A stretch of DNA of 64,000 bases from DASYXW01 sp035934405 (GCA_035934405.1 DASYXW010000058.1:55223-119222), one strand, 5' to 3'. Counted from the first letter of the stretch, positions 51,801 through 61,329 are shown. The notes: generated by a model not told the origin, from the sequence alone. Numbers and translations are program-made.

Positions 51801-53210
51801 TCAGGCCGGTGCGGGGCCGTCAGCCGGGGCGGGGGCGGCAGTTGGGACCTGGCGGCGCCTGAACCGAGACGTGAAGAGGTAGGCGCCAAAGCCGGCGAGA
51901 ATAATCAGGGCGCCGAAGGTGAGGCCGTTCAGGCCCAACACTTCCTCGTGCTCGCTGTGGACGACGGCGAGGGCGAGCAGCAGCACCGGGACCACACCGG
52001 CGAGCACGCAGCCCGCAAGCCCGCCCGGCACGCGGAACTCGCGCGGCAGTTGCGGCTCGCGGAGACGCAACATCACGAGCGTAATGAACTCGAGGGAGAG
52101 GCTGGCGCCGTAGAGCATGATGTCGAGAGTCACCAGGCGCTCGAAGCCGAGGCCGAGGCACAGCGCCCAACCGGTGGCCAGCACCAGAATCGCCACCCAA
52201 GGGGCGCGAGTTTTCGGATGCACTTTGGCGAAAGCGCGCGGCAGCATGCCGTCCTGGGCCATGGCGAGCGGCAGGCGCGAGTAGCTCATCACCAGGGCGT
52301 TGAACATGCCAAAGCCGCTCATCATGCCGCCGAGCACCAGCGCGATGCGCAGCCAGTTGCCGGCCATCAAACCCGCAAAGTCCGCCCACGAGCCGGTCTC
52401 GAACGCCGCGGCCGGCACACCCGTGGCCTTCATCGCCAGCACCGGCAAGATGTAAGTGAGCGACACCAGGACCACGGCGGCGATCATGGCGCGCGGGTAA
52501 GTGCGCTGCGGCCGTTCCACTTCCTGCGCGATGGTGGAAGCGTTGTCCCACCCCATGTAATTCCACATGGCGATGAGAGTGCCGCCGAGCAGTCCCACGG
52601 TGGAGGTGACCGGCGCGGTGTGCGCCGTGGCCAGCGCTCCCATCTTGAACGGCGCCAGCACCACAATCAGCGCAAACGGCGCGGACAACAGGAAGAAGAG
52701 CCACAGCGACGTGATGCCCACCACCTGGATTCCCGCCAGGTTGAGCGCGGCGCAAACGATCACGACGCCCAGCGCCACCATCGCGCCGCGGTGCCCCACG
52801 GCCAACGCCGGCACGAGGCGCGTCATGTAAGCGACAAAGAGCGTGGGGTAGATGGCCATGTCAAAGATGCTGGCCACGAGCGAGAGCCACGCTTCCTGGA
52901 ATCCCCAGAAGTTGCCCATGCCGCGCCGCACCCAGGCGTAGTAGCCGCCCTCGGCGGGCAGGGCGCTGGCCAGCTCGCCGATCATGAAAGCCGTGGGCAG
53001 GCTCCAGACGAGCGGTGTCAAGATCAGAATCAGTATGCCCAGGCCGTAACCCGCGCCGTGGATGACGTCCTCGGTGCCGTAGGTCCCGCCCGAAACCATG
53101 AAAAACGTGGCGGCGATAAGCGGCCAGAGCGTCAGCTTGGCGAAGCTTTTGCGTCTTGCTTGGGGGAGAGATTGGGGCTGGAGTTGGGCGGGGAAAGATA
53201 GCGTGCTCAA
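51801..53210 (-). CDS. APC-superfamily amino-acid permease
   Basis: About 12 membrane helices in 469 residues. The consensus of the APC family is visible: LWPLIAATFFMVSGGTYGTEDVIHGAGYG (helix 1 with the unwound GG.YG), ELASALPAEGGYYAWVRRGMGNFWGFQEAW, and NASTIAQEVERPQRTYPRAM. Likely imports or exchanges amino acids or polyamines; substrate not assignable. Its stop converges on treT with a 14-base gap. ATG at 53210; a divergent aldehyde dehydrogenase lies upstream. Confidence 0.9.
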   Translation of the reverse strand: MSTLSFPAQLQPQSLPQARRKSFAKLTLWPLIAATFFMVSGGTYGTEDVIHGAGYGLGILILILTPLVWSLPTAFMIGELASALPAEGGYYAWVRRGMGNFWGFQEAWLSLVASIFDMAIYPTLFVAYMTRLVPALAVGHRGAMVALGVVIVCAALNLAGIQVVGITSLWLFFLLSAPFALIVVLAPFKMGALATAHTAPVTSTVGLLGGTLIAMWNYMGWDNASTIAQEVERPQRTYPRAMIAAVVLVSLTYILPVLAMKATGVPAAAFETGSWADFAGLMAGNWLRIALVLGGMMSGFGMFNALVMSYSRLPLAMAQDGMLPRAFAKVHPKTRAPWVAILVLATGWALCLGLGFERLVTLDIMLYGASLSLEFITLVMLRLREPQLPREFRVPGGLAGCVLAGVVPVLLLALAVVHSEHEEVLGLNGLTFGALIILAGFGAYLFTSRFRRRQVPTAAPAPADGPAPA

Positions 53211-53449
53211 TTTTCTATCTCTCGTCCTCCTCAGCGAAGGCCGCTCTCAGGATGCGCTCGAACGGTTCGCATTGGCAGAATACAAGTTTCTGCCGGGCGC
53301 GCAAGAGAAAAATGAGGCTCGCACGCATTTTTTTTCGTGCGCGACCGAGGCCAGGCGCCGGGAGCCGAAATCGGCGGCGGGCCGGAGCGGATTCCGTTAC
53401 AATTGGGAAGCTGGAACGTCAGCCAAGAAGGTCCAAGGAGATCACCCGC

Positions 53450-54925
53450 ATGGAAGCAAGCGTCGCAGAGCGAAGTCTGAAGCCCGGCAAACTTTTCATC
53501 GACGGCAAACCGGCCGATGGCGCATCGGGCAAAAAGATTGACGTCATCAACCCGGCAACGGGACAGTTGCTGACCACGGTGGAGCGCGGCGAGACGGAGG
53601 ACGTGAATCGCGCCGTCGCCGCCGCCCGCCGGGCGTTCGAAGGTGGTCCGTGGCCGAAGATGAATGCCTCGGACCGGTCAAAAATCCTGTGGAAGATCGG
53701 CGAACTCATCGACAAGAACCGCGACGAGCTGGGCACGCTCGAAGCGATGAATACCGGCAAGACCATCAAGGGCGCGACGCGCGGCGACATGAAGCCCGCC
53801 GGCGACATTTTCTATTATTACGCCGGCTGGGCGCGGAACCTGCACGGCGAAGTGATTCCCGTGGACGGGCCGTTCATGAATTACACCCTGCGCGAGCCCG
53901 TGGGCGTGGTCGGCATGATTACGGCGTGGAACTATCCCATGCTGCTCGCGGCCTGGAAGGTGGCGCCGGCGCTCGCCACCGGCTGCACCTGCGTCATCAA
54001 GCCGTCGGAGCTGACGCCGCTTACGACGTTGCGCTTGGCAGAGTTCTGCCAGGAAGCCGGCGTGCCGGATGGCGTGGTGAACGTGGTCACAGGATACGGT
54101 CCCGAGGCGGGTGAAGCGCTGGGCCGTCACATGGACGTGGATAAGATTGCCTTCACCGGCAGCACACGGAGCGGCCGGGCGCTGCTGAAAGCAGCGGGCG
54201 AGTCGAATCTGAAGCGATTGTCGCTCGAACTCGGCGGCAAATCGCCGAACGTGGTATTTCCCGACGCGGACCTCGACGCGGCGATTCCTGCCGCCTTCTG
54301 GGCGATATACGCCAACAAGGGCGAACTTTGTTCTGCCGGAAGCCGGTTGCTCTTGCACGCGGACATTCACGACCAGTTCCTCGAACGGCTGGTGGACAAG
54401 GCGAGGAAGATGCGCGTGGGCAATCCGCTCGATCCCAAGACCGAGATGGGGTCGCAGATTTCGCAGGCGCAGCTCGACCGCATCCTGGGATACATCGCGT
54501 CCGGCAAAGAACAGGGCGCGAAGCTGCTCGCCGGCGGCGAGCGCGATACCGAGGGAGAAAAATCCCAGGGCTTTTTCATGAAGCCCACCGTGTTCGCCGA
54601 CGTCAAGCCCGAGATGAAGATCGCGCAAGAAGAAATCTTCGGGCCCGTGCTCGCAGCCATGAAGTTCAAGGACGAGGAAGAAGCCGTCGCCATCTCGAAC
54701 GGCACGGTCTACGGGCTCGTCTCCGCCATCTGGACACGCGACATCCAGCGGGCGCACCGCATGGCGCGGCAAATGAAGGCGGGCGTGGTGTGGATCAACA
54801 CCTACAACGGCTTCGACAGCGCCGCGCCCTTCGGCGGCTACAAGCAGAGTGGATTCGGGCGTGAGATGGGGGCGCACGCGCTGGAGTCGTACACGCAGGT
54901 GAAGTCGGTGTGGGTTGCGCTGTAG
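53450..54925 (+). CDS. NAD(P)-dependent aldehyde dehydrogenase
   Basis: 491 residues from ATG 53450 (AAGGAG 9 bases upstream). Oxidises an aldehyde to the acid. Cofactor and catalytic signatures: ITAWNYPMLLAAWKVAPALATGCTCVIKPSELTP, FTGSTRSGRALL, SLELGGKSPNVVFPDADLD with the general-base Glu, GELCSAGSRLLLH with the catalytic Cys, EEIFGPVLAAMKFKDEEEA and the C-terminal GGYKQSGFGREMG. Closest to betaine-, gamma-aminobutyraldehyde- or phenylacetaldehyde-type enzymes. The frame is open ~100 codons before the chosen start without coding character. Confidence 0.95.
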   Translation: MEASVAERSLKPGKLFIDGKPADGASGKKIDVINPATGQLLTTVERGETEDVNRAVAAARRAFEGGPWPKMNASDRSKILWKIGELIDKNRDELGTLEAMNTGKTIKGATRGDMKPAGDIFYYYAGWARNLHGEVIPVDGPFMNYTLREPVGVVGMITAWNYPMLLAAWKVAPALATGCTCVIKPSELTPLTTLRLAEFCQEAGVPDGVVNVVTGYGPEAGEALGRHMDVDKIAFTGSTRSGRALLKAAGESNLKRLSLELGGKSPNVVFPDADLDAAIPAAFWAIYANKGELCSAGSRLLLHADIHDQFLERLVDKARKMRVGNPLDPKTEMGSQISQAQLDRILGYIASGKEQGAKLLAGGERDTEGEKSQGFFMKPTVFADVKPEMKIAQEEIFGPVLAAMKFKDEEEAVAISNGTVYGLVSAIWTRDIQRAHRMARQMKAGVVWINTYNGFDSAAPFGGYKQSGFGREMGAHALESYTQVKSVWVAL

Positions 54926-54944
54926 TCTTTCGGTAGCTCAGGGT

Positions 54945-54972
54945 TCCAGTATTTCAGTTCCTCAGTCGGAGT
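54945..54972. repeat. Single-arm CAGTATTTCAG words
   Basis: gggttccagtatttcagttcctcagtcgg repeats the vocabulary of 39948-40112, here without an obvious inverted partner. Confidence 0.45.
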
Positions 54973-55009
54973 CCGGCGTCGCGACGCCTACGACGTGGAA
55001 GGGGAAAGC

Positions 55010-55411
55010 ATGCCTGAAGCTACAATCGTCAGTAGCCTGGACGAGGGGCGGAACCGACTTGACGAGCTTAGCTCCGTGGGTGTCGGGTTAGCCCGGTATG
55101 CAGAGAGCCTCTCACCCGGCGGCCGCTTCGTTCATGAGGGTACCCGCTGGGTATACCGGCCCGACAATTTTGTTACGTTCAGTATCCAAAAAAGAAATCC
55201 GAAGTTCACACTTACCCTGAGTGGTCACTCGGTCCAATTCAAGAACCGCGCAGAACGGGCAGGCCTGGAGGCCGAGCGGTGGGACCTCGAAGTTGCCCGG
55301 CGTGAATACAGCAGGTACACGGTTGCGAAGCCAGGACAGCTCCTGGCGGCAGCCTTCTTCATCCGATGCGCGCGTGACTACAAGCACCGCCGAGACAAGA
55401 AAGCTGTCTGA
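55010..55411 (+). CDS. Hypothetical soluble protein
   Basis: 133 residues from ATG 55010 (GGGGAAAG upstream). Has a mixed alpha/beta look: LDELSSVGVGLARYAESLSPGGRFVHEGTRWVYRPDNFVTFSIQKRNPKFTLTLSGHSVQFKN, followed by basic helices ending HRRDKKAV. No membrane segment and no recognised family. The next frame, a glutamine-synthetase fragment, begins one base after the stop. Confidence 0.6.
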   Translation: MPEATIVSSLDEGRNRLDELSSVGVGLARYAESLSPGGRFVHEGTRWVYRPDNFVTFSIQKRNPKFTLTLSGHSVQFKNRAERAGLEAERWDLEVARREYSRYTVAKPGQLLAAAFFIRCARDYKHRRDKKAV

Positions 55412-55412
55412 C

Positions 55413-55574
55413 ATGGACCTCAAATCCATCCAATCGCTTTTTTCCGAGCGCGACATCACCAAAATCAAAGTCGGTGACTTCGACATTGACGGCGTCCTGC
55501 GCGGCAAGCACATCACAAGGGAGCGCGTACGTGTTCGGTCCGTAAGGGAGGGGCGCACCCTCCCCTGGCAGTGA
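55413..55574 (+). pseudogene. N-terminal fragment of a glutamine-synthetase-family gene
   Basis: Codons from ATG 55413 give DLKSIQSLFSERDITKIKVGDFDIDGVLRGKHI, matching the N-terminal beta-grasp of glutamine-synthetase-like enzymes (K.KV..FD.DG.LRGK). After about 35 residues similarity is lost and the frame stops at 55574. No remaining GS sequence follows. It is a truncated remnant. Confidence 0.65.
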
Positions 55575-55793
55575 GACTTGAAGGGCTCACTACCAATTCG
55601 CCAGCCGCCCCGCGGTCTTCGCACGGTTCGCACAGTTTCATCGGCCGGCGGTCCGGGCATCGCCCGGATCAATCCTTCGCCCGCATTGGCTCTTTGGTTC
55701 GTCTGTTCTACCCACTTCAGTGACAAGTGACCCTTCGGCAGGCTCAAGATGACATGATTACGAGGCTTTTCAGCATTCTGCTCTTGAAGACCA
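55575..55793. other. Short spacer, nothing assigned
   Basis: No coding frame supported. Contains cttcagtgacaagtgacccttcggcaggctcaagatgac, a word often seen in bacterial intergenic repeats, only once here. Confidence 0.35.
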
Positions 55794-56060
55794 CTATTGC
55801 AATCGGATCGAGCGGCCGAATTCGCGAAAGACGAGAGAGTCAAAAATGGCGAGGACTTGCTTGCGGTAATTCAGCATGCGGTTGAAGGTGAGCTGGTACC
55901 ACGGGTCGTGGACGGCGAGGCGCTGCCAGCGCTCCAGCACATCGGGCGGCACGTTGATATCCTCGCGCAGCTTCTGCAGCGGGTGGCCGCGCAGAAACAG
56001 GCCGTAGAAGAACGCTGCTTCGTGGCGCGGCTCGCTCAGGGTGTTTTCAAGTTGCGGCAT
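55794..56060 (-). CDS. Small conserved-looking hypothetical protein
   Basis: 88 residues from ATG 56060 (MPQLENTLSEPRHEAAFFYGLFLRG). The sequence HPLQKLREDINVPPDVLERWQRLAVHDPWYQLTFNRMLNYRKQVLAIFDSLVF suggests helices with a short helix-turn-helix-like centre (LREDINVPPDVLERW). No family name recognised. It lies alone, divergent from the RNase P RNA gene. Confidence 0.6.
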   Translation of the reverse strand: MPQLENTLSEPRHEAAFFYGLFLRGHPLQKLREDINVPPDVLERWQRLAVHDPWYQLTFNRMLNYRKQVLAIFDSLVFREFGRSIRLQ

Positions 56061-56346
56061 AAATCGGACTCCCGCGGGCGGCGCAGTTGCCGCCCGCAAG
56101 ACTCACCAAAAAAAATTAGATGCGCATCGTGCCGGCGCTGCTTCGCCCAGCGGGCGAAAAGGCTATGGTAAACCCGTTGTCAAGTTTTTTGTGGGGTTTC
56201 AGCCAATGTTTATGCAGGTTCGGCCCCGCCTCACCGAGCACGGGAAGGGCCAAATTATGATTGGCAGGAAAGTTGCTCGCGGCCCTGAAATCTCACTGGC
56301 GCGCGAATGGCCTCCAGATTAGACGCATCGCTGTTATCATAGGCAT

Positions 56347-56806
56347 GGCGCGAGCAAGCCGGGCGATCGCTGCCTCGCCTTAGTGCCGCACCCGGTTACA
56401 CGGGCGCGGCTCACAGGGGCGGGGGAGAGGAAAGTCCGAACTCCGCAGGGCGGTGTGCTGGCTAACGGCCAGGGCTGGAGGTGGATTCCCGGCGAGCCGG
56501 GACGTACGCCTCCGGCACGGAAAGTGCCACAGAAAATATACCGCCCCGACTTGGTCGGGGTAAGGGTGAAAAGGTGCGGTCCCGGCGTGCCGGGAATCAA
56601 AGTAAGAGCGCACCGCGCCGACAGTGATGCCGGTGGCAGGGTAAACCCCACACGGAGCAAGACCAAATAGGAGGGGAGGAGCGGCCCGCTCCGTCACAAC
56701 CCTCGGGTAGGTCGCTGGACCGCGGCAGCAATGCCGGGGCTAGATGAATGGTCGCCGTCCCGATTCCGTCGGGAAACAGAATTCGGCTTACAGGCTGGCT
56801 CGCGCC
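56347..56806 (+). ncRNA. rnpB: RNase P RNA, class A
   Basis: Catalytic RNA that trims tRNA 5' ends. The universal blocks are in order: GAGGAAAGTCCGAACTCC (start of P4/CRI), ACAGAAAATATACCGCC, AGTAAGAGCGCACCG, GGTAAACCCCAC (the L15 loop that pairs with tRNA CCA), GAGCAAGACCAAATAG, AGATGAATGGTCGCC and ACAGAATTCGGCTTACAG. Ends are set by helix P1, GGCGCGAGC (56347-56355) with GCTCGCGCC (56798-56806). About 460 bases, somewhat longer than E. coli's. Confidence 0.97.
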
Positions 56807-56855
56807 ATCTTACCGCCCCAATGCCGAACCGGGCTTGGGCGCAACCCACCCACGC

Positions 56856-57113
56856 TCATACGTAGGTCTTGTCCACGTAACACCACGACCAGTTTTCGCC
56901 GGGCTCGGCGGATCGCATCACCGGGTGGGTGGTGGCGTGGAAGTGTGCGGTGGCGTGGCGGCCGGGTGAGGAATCGCAGCAACCAACGTGTCCGCAGACC
57001 AGGCACATGCGGAGGGCCACCCACTTCTGGCCCGACTTCAGGCATTCCTCGCAGCCCTGGGTGTTAGGTTTCACCGCCTTCGCTTGACTCATATGCGTGC
57101 ATTTCGCGGCCAT
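56856..57113 (-). CDS. UBP-type zinc-finger protein
   Basis: 85 residues forming a stand-alone ZnF-UBP domain: C-T-H near the start, then GCEECLKSGQKWVALRMCLVCGHVGCCDSSPGRHATAHFHATTHPVM, and the closing W-CYVD. The Cys/His ligands are all present. In eukaryotes the fold binds ubiquitin C-termini; bacterial versions are common but of unknown role. AGGAG precedes ATG 57113 well. The next gene upstream is the FMN reductase, 39 bases away on the same strand, so they are probably co-transcribed. Confidence 0.9.
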   Translation of the reverse strand: MAAKCTHMSQAKAVKPNTQGCEECLKSGQKWVALRMCLVCGHVGCCDSSPGRHATAHFHATTHPVMRSAEPGENWSWCYVDKTYV

Positions 57114-57152
57114 GTTAATTTGCTCCTAATGGTGATGCTCTCTTTGCCGGCG

Positions 57153-57722
57153 CTATTTTCCGGCGGTCTCCCTTAACACTTTCAGCGCGCCGCCCCATGC
57201 GATCACCTCGTCGGCCATCGCGTGCACAGCCTTCTGATGATGCTCGTGCGGCTTAAAGGTGGTGAAGTTCTCAAAGTCCGTAAACAGCGAAAGCGTCACC
57301 TGGGCCCGCACATCGGCAACCTTGATTTCGCCCATCACCAGCCTGAGGTTCTCCACCGCGCGGACACCACCCGCACCGCCATACCCGACGAATCCAGCAG
57401 CCTTGTTATTCCACTCATGGTAGAGGAAATCGATGGCGTTCTTCAATGCTGCCGATGTGCCATGGTTGTACTCGGGTGTGACGAAGATATAGGCGTCGAA
57501 TGAGGCGATTTTATCGCTCCACATCTTCGTGTGCGGTCTGCTGTATTGACGCATCGAGGGCGGCATCGGCTCGTCCAGGAGCGGCAGCTTGTAATCCGCA
57601 ATATCAACGCTCTCGAACTCGGCGTCCTTGCGGCTCTTCAGGACTTCCTGCACCCACTTTGCGACCGCCGCGGCCTTCCGTCCTGGTCGCGTGCTTCCCA
57701 CGATAATTCCTATTCTCAGCAT
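57153..57722 (-). CDS. NADPH-dependent FMN reductase family protein
   Basis: A flavodoxin-like fold of 189 residues. FMN-binding loops: IGIIVGSTRPGRKAAAVAKWV, then VTPEYNHGTSAALKNAIDFLYHEWNNKAAGFVGYGGAGGVRAVENLR, the typical TPEYN...P/GG.RA.E.LR series. Likely reduces quinones, azo or metal substrates using NADPH. ATG 57722 with AGGAG upstream. It lies downstream of the ECF sigma gene on the same strand and may be under its control. Confidence 0.9.
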   Translation of the reverse strand: MLRIGIIVGSTRPGRKAAAVAKWVQEVLKSRKDAEFESVDIADYKLPLLDEPMPPSMRQYSRPHTKMWSDKIASFDAYIFVTPEYNHGTSAALKNAIDFLYHEWNNKAAGFVGYGGAGGVRAVENLRLVMGEIKVADVRAQVTLSLFTDFENFTTFKPHEHHQKAVHAMADEVIAWGGALKVLRETAGK

Positions 57723-57773
57723 TTCGCGTCACTCCTCCCAGGTTCCAGTCACCGGCCGCGCAGAATGGAAGCG

Positions 57774-58388
57774 TCACGCGGCGGCCGCCTGCTCGACGCT
57801 TCCGCGCCTTCCTCGTAGAAGCTCCGCCAGCTTGGCGCGAGCCCGATGCAGTTGCGACTTGAGCGTTCCTTGCGAAAGGCCCAGCGCCTCAGCCGCTTCC
57901 TCGGTTGAGAGACCCTCGACGTCGCGTAGCCACACGGCGGTCTGCAAGGCCGGCGGCAGCGCCTTGAGTTGCCGCTCGAAGGTTTCGAACTGCTCTTTTC
58001 CAGCGTAGATCTGTTCCGGGCTGGGCCGCTCGTCGGTGATGCGGGTGGCAAGCGACAGTTCCCGTTGCTCCGGATCTTCCTGGTCGAGCGACGCGGCGGG
58101 ATGCGCGCGCTGGCTGCGCAGCCGCATCAACGCGGCGTTGATGACGATGCGGGTGAGCCAGGTGGAAAACCGGGAGCGCCCCTCGAACCGTCCAAGGTTA
58201 CGATAGGCCGAGAGCAAGCCATCCTGCAGCGCGTCTTCGGCGTCCTGAACGTTGCCGAGCAGGCGCAGCGCCGTCTGATAGAGCGGGCCGGTGTGACGCG
58301 CGAAGATCCGGTCGAGAGCGGCCGGGTCGCCGGCCTGCGCTTTCCGGATCAGGCGTTCATCGTCATTCCAGGATTCCAGGCTGGGCAT
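57774..58388 (-). CDS. ECF sigma factor (RpoE type)
   Basis: 204 residues from ATG 58388. Region 2: LIRKAQAGDPAALDRIFARHTGPLYQTALRLLGNVQDAEDALQDGLLSAYRNLGRFEGRSRFSTWLTRIVINAALMRLR. Region 4: LPPALQTAVWLRDVEGLSTEEAAEALGLSQGTLKSQLHRARAKL. Directs RNA polymerase to a specific promoter set. No anti-sigma gene flanks it. The gene starts just after the MFS gene ends, so it is the last of the efflux operon, which may serve as its own target. A longer frame with TTG 58433 is possible. Confidence 0.92.
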   Translation of the reverse strand: MPSLESWNDDERLIRKAQAGDPAALDRIFARHTGPLYQTALRLLGNVQDAEDALQDGLLSAYRNLGRFEGRSRFSTWLTRIVINAALMRLRSQRAHPAASLDQEDPEQRELSLATRITDERPSPEQIYAGKEQFETFERQLKALPPALQTAVWLRDVEGLSTEEAAEALGLSQGTLKSQLHRARAKLAELLRGRRGSVEQAAAA

Positions 58389-58434
58389 GGGTTTCACAGT
58401 CTCCTTCTCTCCAAATTCGAATCCAAAGTTCAAA

Positions 58435-60024
58435 TCAGTGCGCGGGCGTCGCGGCGCCCTTGGGCGGTCTCTTCATCAGGAAGACAAACGGAATAATCAG
58501 GAAGCTGGCCAGGGCCAGCACCCAGAAATTGTCGAGGTACGCCAGCATGTTCGATTGCCGCAGGATTTCAGCGTAGAACTGCGCATAGGCGTGCTGCTGC
58601 GCCGCGCCGGCGCCCGACCGCGCGAAGTTCTGCGTGGCGCCCTGGACGGCGGCGCGAAAGGCCGGGCTGTACGCCGTGGCGTGAGCCGTCAGCACGCCTT
58701 GATGGAACTGCGTGCGCCGCGCCAGCAGCGTCTCGACGAAGGATATGCCCACGCTGCCGCCGATGTTGCGCGCCAGATTGATCAAGCCCGACGCGGCGTT
58801 GTTCTTCTCGCGGGGAAGATAGGCATAAGCCGCCGTATTGATGGGGATGAAGAGAAACGCCAGCGGCGCCGCTTGAAACACGCGCGCCCACACCAGGGTC
58901 TTAAAGTCCATCCCCAGTTCAAACTGGTGCGCCATGTAGAACATGGCAATCCCCAGGCAGAAAAGCCCGAAGGCAATCATCACTCGCGCGTCATTCCGGG
59001 CCAGCAAGTAACCGACCAGCGGCAGCACGGCGATGAGGGCGAGGCCGCCCGGCATCAGCATCAGGCCGGCGAGCTCGGCGGTGTAGCCCATCAGCGTTTG
59101 TACGAGCTGCGGCAGCAAGACGGTGGTTCCGTAAAGGACGAAGCCCACCATGAACAGCATGATGCACGCCATCCCGAAAGTGCGGTTCATGAACAGGCGC
59201 ACCTCAACGATCGGGTCCTTGTGGCGCAGCTCCCAGAAAAAGAGCGCCACCAGGCAGACCGCCGAGACCACGGCCAGGACCGTGATGTAGTGCGTTTCGA
59301 ACCAATCTTCGCGCTGGCCCTTGTCAAGGATCACTTGCAGCGCACCCAAGCCCAGCGCCAGCAGCCCGAAGCCGATGTAATCCACCCGGATGCCCGCGCC
59401 CTTCTTGCGTTTGAGCCAGGGTGGATCCTTGACCAGTTGCGAGGTCAGCAGGATGGATAAGGCGCCAACCGGAATGTTGATGAAAAAGATCCAGCGCCAG
59501 CTATAGTTGTCGGTAATCCAGCCGCCGATCGTCGGCCCCAGCGCCGGTGCCACGACAACAGCCATGCCATACACCGCGAAAGCCATGCCGCGCTTGGCGG
59601 GAGTAAAGGTATCGGCGAGGATCGCCTGCTCGCTGGGCTGCAAGCCGCCGCCGCCCGCCCCCTGAAAAACACGGAACAGAATCAGCATGGGCAGCGAAGG
59701 GGCAATGCCGCACATGAACGAGCTGATGGTGAACAGGGCCACGCAGCTCATGTAAAAACGCTTGCGTCCGAACACCGACGAGAGCCAGCCGCTGAGCGGC
59801 AGGATGATGGCATTCGAAACCAGGTATGAGGTGAGAACCCAGGTGCTCTCGTCCACCCCCGAGGCCAGGCCCCCGGCGATGTGCGGCAAGGCGACGTTGG
59901 CCACGCTCGTGTCGAGCACTTCCATGAATGTCGCCAGCGTCACCGTGAGGGCGATCAGCCACGGGTTATGCCCGGGATTCCAGCCCAACTCGGCGGTCAT
60001 CTTCGCTTTGTCTTCGTTACTCAT
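58435..60024 (-). CDS. DHA2-family (EmrB/QacA type) MFS drug exporter
   Basis: 529 residues with about 14 membrane helices. Signatures: FMEVLDTSVANVALPHIAGGL (motif D1), SAWV-like STWVLTSYLVSNAIILPLSGWLSSVFGRKRFYM (motif A), RVFQGAGGGGLQPSEQAIL and GPTIGGWITDNYSWRWIFFINIPVG (motif C of proton antiporters). It should form the inner-membrane pump of a tripartite exporter together with the HlyD and TolC-like proteins just upstream. Broad hydrophobic substrates are typical. Confidence 0.94.
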   Translation of the reverse strand: MSNEDKAKMTAELGWNPGHNPWLIALTVTLATFMEVLDTSVANVALPHIAGGLASGVDESTWVLTSYLVSNAIILPLSGWLSSVFGRKRFYMSCVALFTISSFMCGIAPSLPMLILFRVFQGAGGGGLQPSEQAILADTFTPAKRGMAFAVYGMAVVVAPALGPTIGGWITDNYSWRWIFFINIPVGALSILLTSQLVKDPPWLKRKKGAGIRVDYIGFGLLALGLGALQVILDKGQREDWFETHYITVLAVVSAVCLVALFFWELRHKDPIVEVRLFMNRTFGMACIMLFMVGFVLYGTTVLLPQLVQTLMGYTAELAGLMLMPGGLALIAVLPLVGYLLARNDARVMIAFGLFCLGIAMFYMAHQFELGMDFKTLVWARVFQAAPLAFLFIPINTAAYAYLPREKNNAASGLINLARNIGGSVGISFVETLLARRTQFHQGVLTAHATAYSPAFRAAVQGATQNFARSGAGAAQQHAYAQFYAEILRQSNMLAYLDNFWVLALASFLIIPFVFLMKRPPKGAATPAH

Positions 60025-60042
60025 GGCGGATTCAGGGTGCGA

Positions 60043-61329
60043 TCAATTCACACGCACGCTGGGCTCTACGGACATGCCGACCCGCAGCAAATGGTCCGGG
60101 TCCTGACCTTCGTCGAAGACAATCTTCACCGGCACGCGTTGCACCACCTTTACGTAATTGCCGGTGGCATTCTCGGGCGGCAGCAGACTGTATTCCGCGC
60201 CCGTGGCGGCGGCGAGGTTGAGCACGCGGCCCGTGTAGTCGCGGCCGTAGGCATCCACGTGAATCTTCACCGGCTGGCCGGGCCGCATTTGTTTCAACTG
60301 CGTCTCTTTGAAATTCGCCGTCACCCAGGTGTCGTTCAAAGGGACGACCGCCATCAAATCCTCCCCGGCTTGCACGTTCTGGCCGGCTTCCACCGATTTC
60401 TTGCCCACAATGCCGCTGACCGGCGCGACGATGGTCGTGTAGCGCAGGTTGAGTTGCGCCTGTTCGAGCGCTGCTTGCGCCGTCTTCACCATGGCGTCCG
60501 CGGCCTCCGCCCGCGAGCGAGTGACCGCCACCTGCTGCGGACCGGTTTGGGATGAGCGAAGCTGGGCCTGGGTCTGGGCCAGCTTGCCGCGCGCCTCCGC
60601 CTCCTGCGACTGCGCTGCCGCCGCTGAGGCCTGCATCGCGGCCACCGTCGCCGCCGCCGACTCGGCGGCAGCCACCGCCTGGTCGTATTGCTGCCGGGAG
60701 ATCTCCTGCTTGCCGATCAGTTGGGCGTAACGCTTCAAATCGGCCTGGGCCTTCGCGTTGTTCGCTTCCGCTTCCTGCACTTTGGCTTGTGCCGCCGCAA
60801 ACTCTTTCTCGGCCGAAATCACTCCAGCCTGGGCGCTCTCGACGTCGGCGCCGGCCACGCTCAACTGGCTGGAGGTGCTCACCGAAGTGATCGGCACGCC
60901 CACTTGCGCCCCCTGCGCCGCCGCTTCGGCATTGGCCAGGTCCGCCGCGGCGCGGTCCACCGCCACCTGATAGTCCTTCGGGTCAAGCTCCACCAGCACC
61001 GTGCCCGCCTCGACGTACTGGTTGTTGTCCGCGGTCACTTTGAGCACGTGCCCACCGACGCGCGCGCTGATGGGGTAGATGTGACCGTCAATCACCGCAT
61101 CATCGGTGGACTCCCAACCGGCGTAGTGCCGCCAAACCAGAACGCTCACCGCCACCGCCGCAATCACCGCCGCAACGATCAGCCATTTCCGGCCCGGCTT
61201 CGTGTTGTTCGAAACCTTCCCGTTCACTTCGCTCATGTCCGCCTCATTCACTCCGGCGCGAGCCCCGCTAATTCTGGACTGGCCGGACTGGCTCGTCTTT
61301 TGCTCTTCGATTTCGGCCCGTTGCGCCAT
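60043..61329 (-). CDS. HlyD/EmrA membrane-fusion protein
   Basis: 428 residues. A cytoplasmic tail precedes one membrane helix (KWLIVAAVIAAVAVSVLVW). The lipoyl half-motifs HVLKVTADNNQYVEAGTVLVELDPKDYQVAVDRA and APVSGIVGKKSVEAGQNVQAGEDLMAVV enclose a long Ala/Gln-rich coiled coil, and a beta-barrel ends the chain. Links the MFS pump to the outer-membrane channel. ATG 61329 has GGAGG upstream and shares one base with the TolC stop (TAATG), so translation is coupled. Confidence 0.93.
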   Translation of the reverse strand: MAQRAEIEEQKTSQSGQSRISGARAGVNEADMSEVNGKVSNNTKPGRKWLIVAAVIAAVAVSVLVWRHYAGWESTDDAVIDGHIYPISARVGGHVLKVTADNNQYVEAGTVLVELDPKDYQVAVDRAAADLANAEAAAQGAQVGVPITSVSTSSQLSVAGADVESAQAGVISAEKEFAAAQAKVQEAEANNAKAQADLKRYAQLIGKQEISRQQYDQAVAAAESAAATVAAMQASAAAAQSQEAEARGKLAQTQAQLRSSQTGPQQVAVTRSRAEAADAMVKTAQAALEQAQLNLRYTTIVAPVSGIVGKKSVEAGQNVQAGEDLMAVVPLNDTWVTANFKETQLKQMRPGQPVKIHVDAYGRDYTGRVLNLAAATGAEYSLLPPENATGNYVKVVQRVPVKIVFDEGQDPDHLLRVGMSVEPSVRVN

